A stretch of DNA of 64,000 bases. Origin: Larsenimonas rhizosphaerae (GTDB taxonomy: Bacteria > Pseudomonadota > Gammaproteobacteria > Pseudomonadales > Halomonadaceae). Below, piece by piece: positions 29,715-38,423 of the stretch. Position 1 is the stretch's first letter, and every line of letters starts with the position of its first letter. The notes beneath the pieces are model-generated. The model had not been told where the DNA came from, made no database searches, and saw nothing but the letters and a program-made list of their open reading frames with translations. Location of the stretch: NCBI RefSeq assembly GCF_023700005.1, contig NZ_JAMLJK010000001.1, forward strand, positions 1,595,096-1,659,095, read 5' to 3'. Both the position numbers and the translations under genes were made by a program.

Positions 29715-30371
29715 TCAGCTATGTGAGACGAAGTCGAATCGGTACAGCTGATCGACTTCGTCCAGCCCGCTACGCGAGCATTCCATGTTGTTCACCAGGC
29801 CGTTTTTCAGGCTGTAGCACCAGCCGTGCACCGACAGTTTCTGGCCGCGCGCCCAGGCGCGCTGAATGATCTTGGTGCAGCTCAGGTTCCTTACCTGTGC
29901 CATGACATTCAATTCGCACATGCGATCTGCCTGGGCCTTGGGCGACAGCAGTTCAAGCTCATGACGATGTATGGCATGCAGTTGACGAATACTATGAAGC
30001 CAGTAGTCTACAATGCCGCATTCATCACCGGTCAATGCAGCGCGCACGCCACCACAGCCGTAATGGCCCACGACCATGATATGTTCAACCTTCAGCACGT
30101 CCACGGCGTATTGAATGACTGACATGGCATTCATGTCAGTGTGATGAAGAATGTTGGCTACATTGCGGTGAACGAATACTTCACCCGGGGGCAGGTCAAT
30201 GATCTGGTTGGCCGGGACGCGGCTGTCGGAACAGCCAATCCATAGATAATGCGGGTTCTGCTGCTCGGATAGCCGGTTAAAGAAGTCCGGATCCTTCTCC
30301 TGCATCTGCTTTGACCATTCCTTGTTCTGATCCAATAGTTTCTGGATATCAGGAGAAGTACTTTTACTCAT
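29715..30371 (-). CDS. can: Beta-class carbonic anhydrase
   Basis: A 218-aa zinc enzyme that interconverts CO2 and bicarbonate. The zinc ligands and catalytic dyad are visible: Cys47 and Asp49 in WIGCSDSRVPA, then His103 and Cys106 in VVGHYGCGGV. Length matches E. coli Can (220 aa). Convergent with msrA across 7 bp and divergent from gor. Confidence 0.96.
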   Translation of the reverse strand: MSKSTSPDIQKLLDQNKEWSKQMQEKDPDFFNRLSEQQNPHYLWIGCSDSRVPANQIIDLPPGEVFVHRNVANILHHTDMNAMSVIQYAVDVLKVEHIMVVGHYGCGGVRAALTGDECGIVDYWLHSIRQLHAIHRHELELLSPKAQADRMCELNVMAQVRNLSCTKIIQRAWARGQKLSVHGWCYSLKNGLVNNMECSRSGLDEVDQLYRFDFVSHS

Positions 30372-30413
30372 TGATTCATGTCCTTTTCAACGCTCATGAC
30401 ATTGGTCTATCGG

Positions 30414-30419
30414 TATAAT
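30414..30419 (+). promoter_or_regulatory. Perfect -10 box (TATAAT) upstream of gor
   Basis: TATAAT in the 107-bp divergent gap between can and gor, 60 bp before the gor start. No convincing -35 box is seen at 16-18 bp, so it may depend on an activator, or the match may be chance. Confidence 0.35.
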
Positions 30420-30478
30420 GCGTACAGTATTCAACACATTCAGCGTTATTAAATCCTTTGCTTTCCAGGGAGTCCAGA

Positions 30479-31840
30479 GTGTCCAAGTTTGATTATGATC
30501 TATTTGTTATCGGTGCCGGATCAGGTGGCGTGCGGGCAGCACGCACGGCGGCCGGGAAGGGTGCACGTGTAGCGGTAGCCGAGGACCGTTATCTGGGCGG
30601 CACCTGTGTCAACGTTGGCTGCGTGCCGAAGAAACTATACTCCTATGCAGCCCACTTCAGTGCAGACTTCAAGCACAGTCAGGGCTTTGGCTGGTCATTC
30701 GATCAGAAGCCCCGGTTTGACTGGTCAACCCTGCGTGACAACAAGACACGCGAAATTACCCGCCTGAACGGTATCTACGAACGATTGCTGGACAACTCGG
30801 GCGTATTCCGCATCGACGGTCGTGCTCGTCTGACGGGGGCTCATGAGGTGGAAGTCAACGGCGAGCGCATTACTGCGGAGCGAATTCTGCTGGCTACAGG
30901 TGGATGGCCCTGGAGTCCTGACATACCTGGACGTGAGCACCTGCTCGACTCCAACCGGATATTCGATCTGGACACGTTCCCCGACCGCTTTCTGGTACTG
31001 GGGGGCGGATATATCGCCGTCGAATTTGCCAGTATCTTCAACGGTCTGGGCGCCGAAACACATCTCGTTTATCGCAGCGATCTATTTTTGCGTGGATTTG
31101 ACCATGAAGTACGTGAATTCACGCGTGATGAAATGCAGAAGAAGGGCGTCAACCTTCACTTTGAAACCAATATCGAACGCATAGACACGGACGGAGATGC
31201 CTACCGCGTCACGCTGACTTCGGGTGAAACGTTAACGGTTGATGCAGTACTGGGGGCTACGGGTCGTGTACCCAACTTTGACGGTCTGGGGCTTGAAAGC
31301 GTCGACATCGAGCTCACTCCGGCCGGCAAGATTGTGGTTGATGACCGCTATCAGACGACGGTGCCGTCCATTCTGGCCATCGGCGATATCATTGAAGGTC
31401 CCGAGCTTACCCCGGTAGCTCTGGAAGAAGCCATGCATCTGGTGGCGTGCCATTTCGACAACGAAGTTCGCGCACCGCTCGATTTGAGCAAGGTTGCCAC
31501 GGCGGTATTCTGTCATCCCAATATTGGCACCGTAGGGTTGAGCGAAGAAGCGGCGCGTGAGAAGTACGCTCGCATCAAGGTGTTTGCCACGTCATTCAAG
31601 CCAATGAAGCATACGCTTTCAGGTGCGGATGAACGTTGCCTGATGAAGCTGATCGTTGACGCCGACTCTGACCGTGTACTTGGTGTGCATATGGTTGGCG
31701 ATGAGGCTGGTGAACTGATTCAGGGCGTAGCCATTGCCGTCAGGGCCGGGCTGACCAAGGCAGACTTTGATGCCACCGTCGGGGTTCATCCAACCAGCGC
31801 CGAAGAGCTGGTAACCATGAGAACCGTTACGCGCGAATAG
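30479..31840 (+). CDS. gor: Glutathione-disulfide reductase
   Basis: A 453-aa flavoprotein that reduces GSSG with NADPH. The FAD-binding motif [11 protein letters not shown] starts at residue 12. The redox-active disulfide is Cys43-Cys48 in [13 protein letters not shown]. The NAD(P) domain shows [10 protein letters not shown] followed by [12 protein letters not shown] with Arg residues suited to NADPH. The C-terminal active-site His is in [14 protein letters not shown]. The start is a GTG with AGGGAG 6 nt upstream; an in-frame TTG seven codons earlier overlaps that site. Confidence 0.95.
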   Translation: MSKFDYDLFVIGAGSGGVRAARTAAGKGARVAVAEDRYLGGTCVNVGCVPKKLYSYAAHFSADFKHSQGFGWSFDQKPRFDWSTLRDNKTREITRLNGIYERLLDNSGVFRIDGRARLTGAHEVEVNGERITAERILLATGGWPWSPDIPGREHLLDSNRIFDLDTFPDRFLVLGGGYIAVEFASIFNGLGAETHLVYRSDLFLRGFDHEVREFTRDEMQKKGVNLHFETNIERIDTDGDAYRVTLTSGETLTVDAVLGATGRVPNFDGLGLESVDIELTPAGKIVVDDRYQTTVPSILAIGDIIEGPELTPVALEEAMHLVACHFDNEVRAPLDLSKVATAVFCHPNIGTVGLSEEAAREKYARIKVFATSFKPMKHTLSGADERCLMKLIVDADSDRVLGVHMVGDEAGELIQGVAIAVRAGLTKADFDATVGVHPTSAEELVTMRTVTRE

Positions 31841-31863
31841 CCATGTTTCATTTTTTCCTTTTG

Positions 31864-31894
31864 AAAGCCGCACCGATTGTGCGGCTTTTTTTTT
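31864..31894 (+). terminator. Intrinsic terminator after gor
   Basis: 10-bp stem AAAGCCGCAC / GTGCGGCTTT, loop CGATT, followed by a run of nine T ending at 31894. Confidence 0.92.
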
Positions 31895-31945
31895 GAAATC
31901 AACTATCCTGGAAGACAGGCCAAGGGATGGTACCAGCCAGTCATA

Positions 31946-32021
31946 TCCATAACATTTTTTTATGGTGATGGTTTCCATCCATAACATTCAGATTTGCCAA
32001 CCTGGTGCCACATTGTTATGG
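31946..32021 (+). promoter_or_regulatory. Cluster of CCATAAC/GTTATGG motifs upstream of ectA
   Basis: TCCATAACATT occurs at 31946-31956 and again at 31978-31988, 32 bp apart (about three helical turns). TTATGG at 31960-31965 forms an inverted pair with the first copy, and TGTTATGG at 32014-32021 is an inverted copy that overlaps the putative -10 box. Four related half-sites in 76 bp suggest binding of a regulator of ectoine synthesis; its identity is unknown. Confidence 0.5.
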
Positions 32022-32022
32022 T
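31994..32022 (+). promoter_or_regulatory. Probable sigma-70 promoter of ectABC
   Basis: TTGCCA (5 of 6 match to TTGACA) at 31994-31999, a 17-bp spacer, and TATGGT (4 of 6) at 32017-32022. A transcription start near 32029 would leave a 5' leader of about 27 nt before the ectA ATG. The ectA promoter in Halomonas elongata is known to be osmotically controlled. Confidence 0.5.
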
Positions 32023-32055
32023 AAGTACCGAATTCGCCACCTGCGAACTATAAGC

Positions 32056-32631
32056 ATGGATACATTCAAAGAGCCTTTTACGTCCTCTTCCGATCTGGCC
32101 AGATCAGGCGCGGAGGAGGTTATTACCAACGGGGATTATTCTCTTTTCATTCGTGCACCCGGGACAGATGACGGATGGGGCATCTATGAACTGGTCAAGT
32201 CCTGCCCACCGCTGGATGTAAATTCAGCATATGCCTATCTGCTGCTGGCAACGCAGTTCAAGGATCGTTGTGCAGTAGCCACCACGCAGGATGGCGAAAT
32301 CGTGGGTTTTGTATCGGGCTACGTCAAAACCAACGCACCTGATACCTATTTTCTCTGGCAGGTGGCGGTCGGTGAAAAGGCCAGAGGAACAGGCCTGGCC
32401 CCCAGGCTGATTGAAGCAGTCCTGAAACGGCCTCATCAAAGCGAGGTTCGGCATCTGGAAACAACCATTACGCCGGATAATGAAGCGTCATGGGGGCTAT
32501 TCAAGAAACTTGCTCACCGCTGGCATTCCCCACTCAACAGCCGGGAATACTTTTCAGAAGAACAATTGGGTGGTGAGCATGACCCGGAAAACCTGGTCCG
32601 TATAGGACCGTTTGCTCCAGATCGCATATAA
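32056..32631 (+). CDS. ectA: L-2,4-diaminobutyrate N-gamma-acetyltransferase
   Basis: A 191-aa GNAT-fold enzyme that acetylates diaminobutyrate, the second step of ectoine synthesis. The acetyl-CoA binding region is VAVGEKARGTGLAPRLIEAV. The signature DDGWGIYELVKSCPPLDVNS-type sequence (DGWGIYELVKSCPPLD) and the GGEHDPENLVRIGPF tail closely match Halomonas EctA as remembered. The start is MDTFKEPF by family alignment; no clear Shine-Dalgarno is seen before it, and a longer frame from 32005 would run through the promoter. Confidence 0.97.
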   Translation: MDTFKEPFTSSSDLARSGAEEVITNGDYSLFIRAPGTDDGWGIYELVKSCPPLDVNSAYAYLLLATQFKDRCAVATTQDGEIVGFVSGYVKTNAPDTYFLWQVAVGEKARGTGLAPRLIEAVLKRPHQSEVRHLETTITPDNEASWGLFKKLAHRWHSPLNSREYFSEEQLGGEHDPENLVRIGPFAPDRI

Positions 32632-32647
32632 AAGTGCTATCCCTTGA

Positions 32648-33955
<1,308 letters not shown>

Positions 33956-34033
33956 TACTGGCATGTGGTCGGCGCCCATCCGGCGTCGGCCTTTCTCTCA
34001 AATTGATTTACATCATGCAAGGAGAGCCTCTTA

Positions 34034-34429
34034 ATGATTGTCCGTAACCTTGAAGAATGCCGCAAGACCGAACGTTTTGTCGAAGCAGAAAACGGTAACT
34101 GGGATAGCACACGGCTGATGCTGGCCGATGATAAGTGTGGTTTCTCGTTTCATATCACCCGTATTTACCCGGGTACGGAAACCCACATTCATTATAAAAA
34201 CCATATCGAAGCTGTATTCTGTTATGAGGGTGAAGGTGAAGTCGAAACCATTGCTGACGGCAAGATCCACACCATCAAGGCTGGCGATATGTACCTTCTG
34301 GATCAGCATGATGAGCATCTGCTGCGCGGCAAGGAGAAGGGCATGACGGTAGCCTGTGTCTTTAACCCGCCAATTACCGGCACTGAAAAACACCGTGAAG
34401 ATGGCTCGTATGCCGCTGCAGATGAATGA
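34034..34429 (+). CDS. ectC: Ectoine synthase
   Basis: A 131-aa cupin enzyme that cyclises N-gamma-acetyl-diaminobutyrate to ectoine. The N-terminus [19 protein letters not shown] and the cupin motifs [21 protein letters not shown] and [12 protein letters not shown] are diagnostic. AAGGAGAG precedes the ATG. There is no ectD (hydroxylase) or ask_ect after it; the operon is closed by a long hairpin. Confidence 0.98.
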   Translation: MIVRNLEECRKTERFVEAENGNWDSTRLMLADDKCGFSFHITRIYPGTETHIHYKNHIEAVFCYEGEGEVETIADGKIHTIKAGDMYLLDQHDEHLLRGKEKGMTVACVFNPPITGTEKHREDGSYAAADE

Positions 34430-34456
34430 TATCTGACCTTGTTGCCTGGCATGCAG

Positions 34457-34504
34457 CACGATAAAAAGCCGCTCCCGTATTTACGGGAGCGGCTTTTTAT
34501 CGTG
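34457..34504. terminator. Bidirectional terminator after ectC (23-bp perfect inverted repeat)
   Basis: Perfect 23-bp arms (34457-34479 and 34482-34504) around a 2-nt centre TT. The GC core GCCGCTCCCG is flanked by AAAAA/TTTTT, so it can terminate both ectC and the convergent minus-strand gene that ends at 34527. The arms extend six bases beyond the A/T run (CACGAT/ATCGTG), which is longer than a terminator needs. Confidence 0.92.
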
Positions 34505-34526
34505 ACCAGCCTCGAGTACTTGAAAG

Positions 34527-35066
34527 CTACTTCAAATACCAGGGCGTACCATCAGCTTCGCTCTTGAACAGATCATCCTTTCTCATGTCTGCAACTGAAG
34601 GGTCCTGCCGGCCATGTTTATGCTGAGCGGCCGTATCATCAGCTTGCGGCGCAGCCCTGTACGTATCATGACGCCTTTTCGCAGTGCCTGTGTCTGCTGA
34701 CGACGACGACGCCTTTTTTTCGGACTGAGACCCTTTGGCGGCAGCCTTGTCGTTACCATCTGCCTTTGGAGCCGGTTTGATCCGAGCAGATGGTGTGTTA
34801 TCGGCATCGGTATTCGATGATGGACGTGGCGCATGTTGCGTATACATGATGGCAAAATAACGGTTGCTGCAGGAGCCGACCATTTTGCCTTCAGCGCTAT
34901 CGGCGTCCGACATCTTCACCGTGTTCAGCGAAAACTGATTGTAAGGCACTCCATTGCCATGAATCTTGCTGGCGATGTCATCCATTGTGGTACTGCATGA
35001 CGCAAAGGCTGCGCCGGCATTAGCCAGCAGTCCGACACATACCGTCACTTTCAGGAAATGACGCAT
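34527..35066 (-). CDS. Secreted DUF1161-like protein with a low-complexity tail
   Basis: A 179-aa exported protein. A signal peptide (to about AFA, residues 1-22) is followed by a DUF1161-like domain (about 23-82): CSTTMDDIASKIHGNGV, KMVGSCSNRYFAIMY, with two conserved cysteines likely to form a disulfide. The rest (83-179) is a Ser/Ala/Lys/Asp-rich, probably disordered extension that is not part of the usual short DUF1161 proteins, ending DGTPWYLK. GGGGGA lies 9 nt upstream of the ATG. Function unknown. The domain call rests on the Cys spacing and the SKIxxNGV motif and is moderate. Confidence 0.65.
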   Translation of the reverse strand: MRHFLKVTVCVGLLANAGAAFASCSTTMDDIASKIHGNGVPYNQFSLNTVKMSDADSAEGKMVGSCSNRYFAIMYTQHAPRPSSNTDADNTPSARIKPAPKADGNDKAAAKGSQSEKKASSSSADTGTAKRRHDTYRAAPQADDTAAQHKHGRQDPSVADMRKDDLFKSEADGTPWYLK

Positions 35067-35088
35067 CGTGAAAATCCCCCTAAAAACG

Positions 35089-35117
35089 AATCAGGCCGAC
35101 CTTACCATGGCCTGATT
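35089..35117 (-). other. Hairpin in the leader of the DUF1161-like gene
   Basis: Perfect 9-bp arms AATCAGGCC / GGCCTGATT around 11 nt, 23 nt before the start codon and just outside the ribosome-binding site. It may shape the mRNA 5' end, act as an operator, or stop transcription coming from the right. Confidence 0.4.
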
Positions 35118-35230
35118 TCAAGCACACAAGACAGAGGGCCAGACCAACAAAGCTGTAACAAAAAGATCGGAAAGGCGCATTTCGGCACAAAATCACAAGA
35201 GCGCACCAGACATATTCATGACATTATTTT

Positions 35231-35258
35231 GTTTCGCATAATATATATTATGTTAAAT
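35231..35258 (+). other. dif: dif site (XerC/XerD chromosome dimer resolution site)
   Basis: A 28-bp sequence with the layout of gammaproteobacterial dif. The XerC arm GTTTCGCATAA (35231-35241) matches 9 of 11 bases of the E. coli arm. The centre is TATATA (35242-35247; E. coli has TGTATA). The XerD arm TTATGTTAAAT (35248-35258) matches all 11. It lies in the 236-bp gap between the DUF1161-like gene and the TauE/SafE gene. XerCD recombination at dif, activated by FtsK, resolves chromosome dimers at the replication terminus. The comparison is from memory of the E. coli and Pseudomonas sites. Confidence 0.9.
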
Positions 35259-35302
35259 ACGCAATGGATTGGTAATCGAGTCTGATAATCACTGCTTACG
35301 AA

Positions 35303-36055
35303 TTACGAAAACCAAAGCAACTTGACCGACACACTGAATGTCACGATTACCATGACGATGCGAATCAACTTCTGCCCTTTGGTAATTGCCAGGCGCGCAC
35401 CAATACTGCCACCGATAACCTGACCAGCCAGCATTGCAATGCCTACGCTCCAGTACAGATCGCCAAAAACAATGAAAAATATCAGTGATGCCAGATTACT
35501 GACGAAATTGAGTACCTTGGCGTGCGCAGTGGCCTTGACCAGGTTATAGCCCATCAGGCTAACGAAGGCGATGGCCAGGAATGCGCCCGTGCCCGGACCG
35601 AAGAATCCGTCATAAAATCCAATCAATGGCGCCGCTGTCAGACCAAACACGAACGGCGTGATGCGCTGATGCTGATCCACTTCACCCAGCCGTGGTGCCA
35701 TCAGGAAGTAGATACCAAAACCGATCAAGAGCACCGGAATCACCTGCTCCAGCACGTCGGAATGCATGGTGAGCAGTAAACCACTGCCCAGTGCTGCGCC
35801 CACGAAAGCCGTCAGAATCTGAAACCTGATCAGTCGAAGATCGACTTGTTTCTTTTTGACAAAATGCACCGTTGCGGCCAGAGACCCCGCCGTGGAGCCC
35901 AGCTTGTTGGTAGCGATGGCTGTAGCCGGCGGCATGCCTGTAGCCATTAGAAATGGCAGTAGAATCAATCCGCCCCCCCCGGCTATGGCATCAATGCAGC
36001 CGGCAGCCATGGCCAGCATGAAGAAAAGGAGAAGCAGCTCCGGGCCAAATGTCAT
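35303..36055 (-). CDS. TauE/SafE (TSUP) family permease, YfcA-like
   Basis: A 250-aa inner-membrane protein with about seven to eight helices. It has the TSUP signatures GCIDAIAGGGGLILLPFLMATG and NKLGSTAGSLAATVHF in the N-half and GFYDGFFGPGTGAFLAIAFV in the C-half, very like E. coli YfcA. The family exports or imports sulfur-containing organic anions (sulfite, sulfonates, sulfoacetate), but the substrate here is unknown. The start MTFGPELL has AGGA 9 nt upstream; a longer in-frame frame from 36193 would overlap zur. Divergent from zur. Confidence 0.88.
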   Translation of the reverse strand: MTFGPELLLLFFMLAMAAGCIDAIAGGGGLILLPFLMATGMPPATAIATNKLGSTAGSLAATVHFVKKKQVDLRLIRFQILTAFVGAALGSGLLLTMHSDVLEQVIPVLLIGFGIYFLMAPRLGEVDQHQRITPFVFGLTAAPLIGFYDGFFGPGTGAFLAIAFVSLMGYNLVKATAHAKVLNFVSNLASLIFFIVFGDLYWSVGIAMLAGQVIGGSIGARLAITKGQKLIRIVMVIVTFSVSVKLLWFS

Positions 36056-36121
36056 CAACATGATTCCTGCTGTGATGCTTGTGTGTGGTTGTGGCATCTC
36101 GTGCGCTGACGGCGCAAGGGA

Positions 36122-36136
36122 TGTTATCTTATCACT
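36122..36136. promoter_or_regulatory. Zur-box-like palindrome upstream of zur
   Basis: TGTTATCTTATCACT matches 11 of 14 fixed positions of the gammaproteobacterial Zur box TGTTATAnTATAACA. It lies in the divergent gap between the TauE/SafE permease and zur, 39 bp before the zur start, so zur autoregulation or control of the permease is possible. Confidence 0.4.
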
Positions 36137-36174
36137 CGTCGATTTCCTTTCCGATTTACCTATGGCTTTATTTG

Positions 36175-36624
36175 ATGGCTCATACTCATTCATTGAAGAA
36201 TATGCTGGCCGCTGCGGAGCATCGGTGTGCTGACCGTGGGGTTCGTTTCACCGCGATCAGGCAGCGCGTCTTCGAGTTGATTGCCGGCTCCGATTCAGGA
36301 CTCAAGGCGTATGACGTTCTCGATCGCCTGACCAGCGAGCACGCATCGGCTCGACCACCGACCGTCTATCGCGCGCTTGATTTTCTGCTGGAACTGGGCT
36401 TGATTCATCGCATTGAATCACTCAATGCCTACGTCGCCTGTCCCTGCCCTGATCATCATCGCGGGTTTCAGCTCATGATCTGCAAGCAATGCGGCTTTGT
36501 ACAGGAGCTTCATGATACGGCCATTGCCGCGGATCTGGACGCGGCAGGAAAGCGTGAAGGCTTCCATATCGAGCGGCAGACCATTGAGTTGCTCGGGATA
36601 TGTGAGACGTGTCGTAGTGAATGA
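36175..36624 (+). CDS. zur: Zinc uptake regulator Zur (Fur family)
   Basis: A 149-aa Fur-family repressor. The N-terminal winged helix shows RGVRFTAIRQRVFELI and ARPPTVYRALDFLLELGLIHRIES, which is the recognition region. Two CxxC pairs, Cys103/Cys106 (CKQC) and Cys143/Cys146 (CETC), form the structural zinc site, with CPDHHRGF near the sensing site. The genomic position next to znuABC marks it as Zur rather than Fur. The start MAHTHSLKN is chosen by length comparison with other Zur proteins; no strong Shine-Dalgarno is seen. Confidence 0.92.
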   Translation: MAHTHSLKNMLAAAEHRCADRGVRFTAIRQRVFELIAGSDSGLKAYDVLDRLTSEHASARPPTVYRALDFLLELGLIHRIESLNAYVACPCPDHHRGFQLMICKQCGFVQELHDTAIAADLDAAGKREGFHIERQTIELLGICETCRSE

Positions 36625-36644
36625 TATTGGCGTCGGGATAAAAA

Positions 36645-36659
36645 TGTTATAACGTAACA
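36645..36659. promoter_or_regulatory. Zur box upstream of znuA
   Basis: TGTTATAACGTAACA matches 12 of 14 fixed positions of TGTTATAnTATAACA, in the 100-bp gap between zur and znuA and 65 bp before the znuA start. This implies zinc-dependent repression of znuABC separate from zur readthrough. Confidence 0.65.
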
Positions 36660-36724
36660 AAATCCCGCTCATGTGCTGTCGTGCATGCGCTCGCTACCCC
36701 GTTATCCGTTGGAGAGTTTTTCAC

Positions 36725-37681
36725 ATGCGCTTCCCCGCACTGGTTGCTACTGCCCTTTTGACCCTATCACCATTGACGGCAATGGCCGCTCCGCTATCGG
36801 TGTCTGTCAGCATCATTCCCCAGCAATGGCTGATCAAGCAGCTGGGTCAGGACAGCGTCGACGTGCAGACCATGGTGCTGCCCGGGCAGGAACCGGAAGA
36901 TTTTTCACCCAGCCCAAGGCAATTATCCAGTCTTTCCCATTCCCGCCTTTATTTTTCAATCGGCGTCCCCTTTGAGGCTGCCTGGCTTGACCGGTTTGCC
37001 GAGCGCGCCCCTGACATGAACATTGTCAGCATGGACAAGAACGTCGCGCACCGAAGCATAGAATCTCATGATGAGCCCTCTCACCATGACGGCGAAGCAC
37101 ACAATGATCATCATGCGCACGATGACCATCATCATGGACATGAAGCAGCATCCGGCCATCATCATGAAGCCGGCGCACCGGATCCACATATCTGGCTTGA
37201 CCCGAATAACATGATCATCATGGCGCATAATGCTGCCGATGCCCTCGTTAATGCCCTGCCCGACCAGGCTGGCGCCATTCGCCAGCGTGAGTCCGCACTG
37301 GTCGACGAGATCAAGCAGACAGATCAGCAGATTACCCGGCAGCTCATGCCTTACAAGGGGCGTAGTTTCATGGTGTACCACCCTGCATGGGGATACTTTG
37401 CCGATCATTATCACCTGAATCAGCACCCGATCGAGCTTAACGGTCGCGAGCCTACGCCGCGTGCCCTGCATGACCTGATGACCACTGCGAGGAAAAACGG
37501 GATTCACACGATTTTTGTGCAGAAACAGTTTTCTCAGGCCACAGCACGCCGCCTGGCGGAGTCACTTGATGGCAATGTAGTGTCCATTGATCCGCTGGCG
37601 GAAGACTATCCTGCCAATCTTCACCGTATTGCCGATGCGCTGGTCGCCGGCTTTGAAAAGGCAACAGACAGTTCGTCATGA
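36725..37681 (+). CDS. znuA: Zinc ABC transporter substrate-binding protein ZnuA
   Basis: A 318-aa periplasmic zinc-binding protein of the cluster A-I family. It has a signal peptide (to about MAA, residue 21). Ligand His and acid residues are in the GVPFEAAWLDRF, PHIWLDPNN and YHPAWGYFADHY regions. An acidic His-rich loop (about residues 115-152) is characteristic of ZnuA. Start at MRFPALVA with GGAGAG 8 nt upstream. Its TGA overlaps the znuC ATG (ATGA). Confidence 0.95.
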   Translation: MRFPALVATALLTLSPLTAMAAPLSVSVSIIPQQWLIKQLGQDSVDVQTMVLPGQEPEDFSPSPRQLSSLSHSRLYFSIGVPFEAAWLDRFAERAPDMNIVSMDKNVAHRSIESHDEPSHHDGEAHNDHHAHDDHHHGHEAASGHHHEAGAPDPHIWLDPNNMIIMAHNAADALVNALPDQAGAIRQRESALVDEIKQTDQQITRQLMPYKGRSFMVYHPAWGYFADHYHLNQHPIELNGREPTPRALHDLMTTARKNGIHTIFVQKQFSQATARRLAESLDGNVVSIDPLAEDYPANLHRIADALVAGFEKATDSSS

Positions 37682-38409
37682 CCGATGCCATACAGCTTGA
37701 CAATATATCCTTTTCCTATGGTAGTCAGCGGGTACTTGATGATGTCTCATTAAGTGTCCGCCACCGGGAATTCATGGGGCTGATAGGCCCCAACGGTGGT
37801 GGGAAAAGCACGCTATTGCGCTTGATTCTGGGACTATTGCCCCCTCAGGAAGGCCGGATATCCGTGCTGGATACAACACCTCGCCGCGCAGCGCGCAGAC
37901 TGGGCTATGTACCCCAGTTTGCCCGTTTTGCGCGGTCTTTCCCGATTTCGGTGGAAGATGTCGTGCTGATGGGCCGTTTGGGCCAGGGTAATATGTGGGG
38001 TTTCTGGAAGCGCAGCGATCGCCATGCCATTACCGACATTCTTGACCTGCTTGAAATTACCCATCTGCGTTCTCGTCATATCGAGGCGCTGTCCGGCGGC
38101 CAGATGCAACGCGTACTGATTGCGCGAGCACTGGTTGCCAATCCTGAAATCCTGCTGCTGGACGAGCCCACTGCCAGTGTGGACCGACACGGCGAAACCT
38201 CATTGTTTGAATTATTCAGCACGCTGAAAAAAAACATGACCGTCATGGTGATTTCCCATGATCTTGGATTTATAAGTGACTACGTGGACAGAGTAGCCTG
38301 CCTGAACCAGTCACTGGTCATGCATCCCACCGCGGCTGTCACCGCTGATACCATTAACCAGCTTTACGGCGAACAGGTGCAAATGGTGCACCATCACCAT
38401 GCTCACTGA
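37678..38409 (+). CDS. znuC: Zinc ABC transporter ATP-binding protein ZnuC
   Basis: A 243-aa ABC ATPase. Walker A is GPNGGGKST near residues 38-46, the ABC signature is LSGGQMQRV, and Walker B is LLLDEPTAS. The C-terminus is His-rich (MVHHHHAH), which is common in ZnuC. Energises zinc import with ZnuB. Confidence 0.95.
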   Translation: MTDAIQLDNISFSYGSQRVLDDVSLSVRHREFMGLIGPNGGGKSTLLRLILGLLPPQEGRISVLDTTPRRAARRLGYVPQFARFARSFPISVEDVVLMGRLGQGNMWGFWKRSDRHAITDILDLLEITHLRSRHIEALSGGQMQRVLIARALVANPEILLLDEPTASVDRHGETSLFELFSTLKKNMTVMVISHDLGFISDYVDRVACLNQSLVMHPTAAVTADTINQLYGEQVQMVHHHHAH

Positions 38410-38423
38410 CGCAGGATATACCC

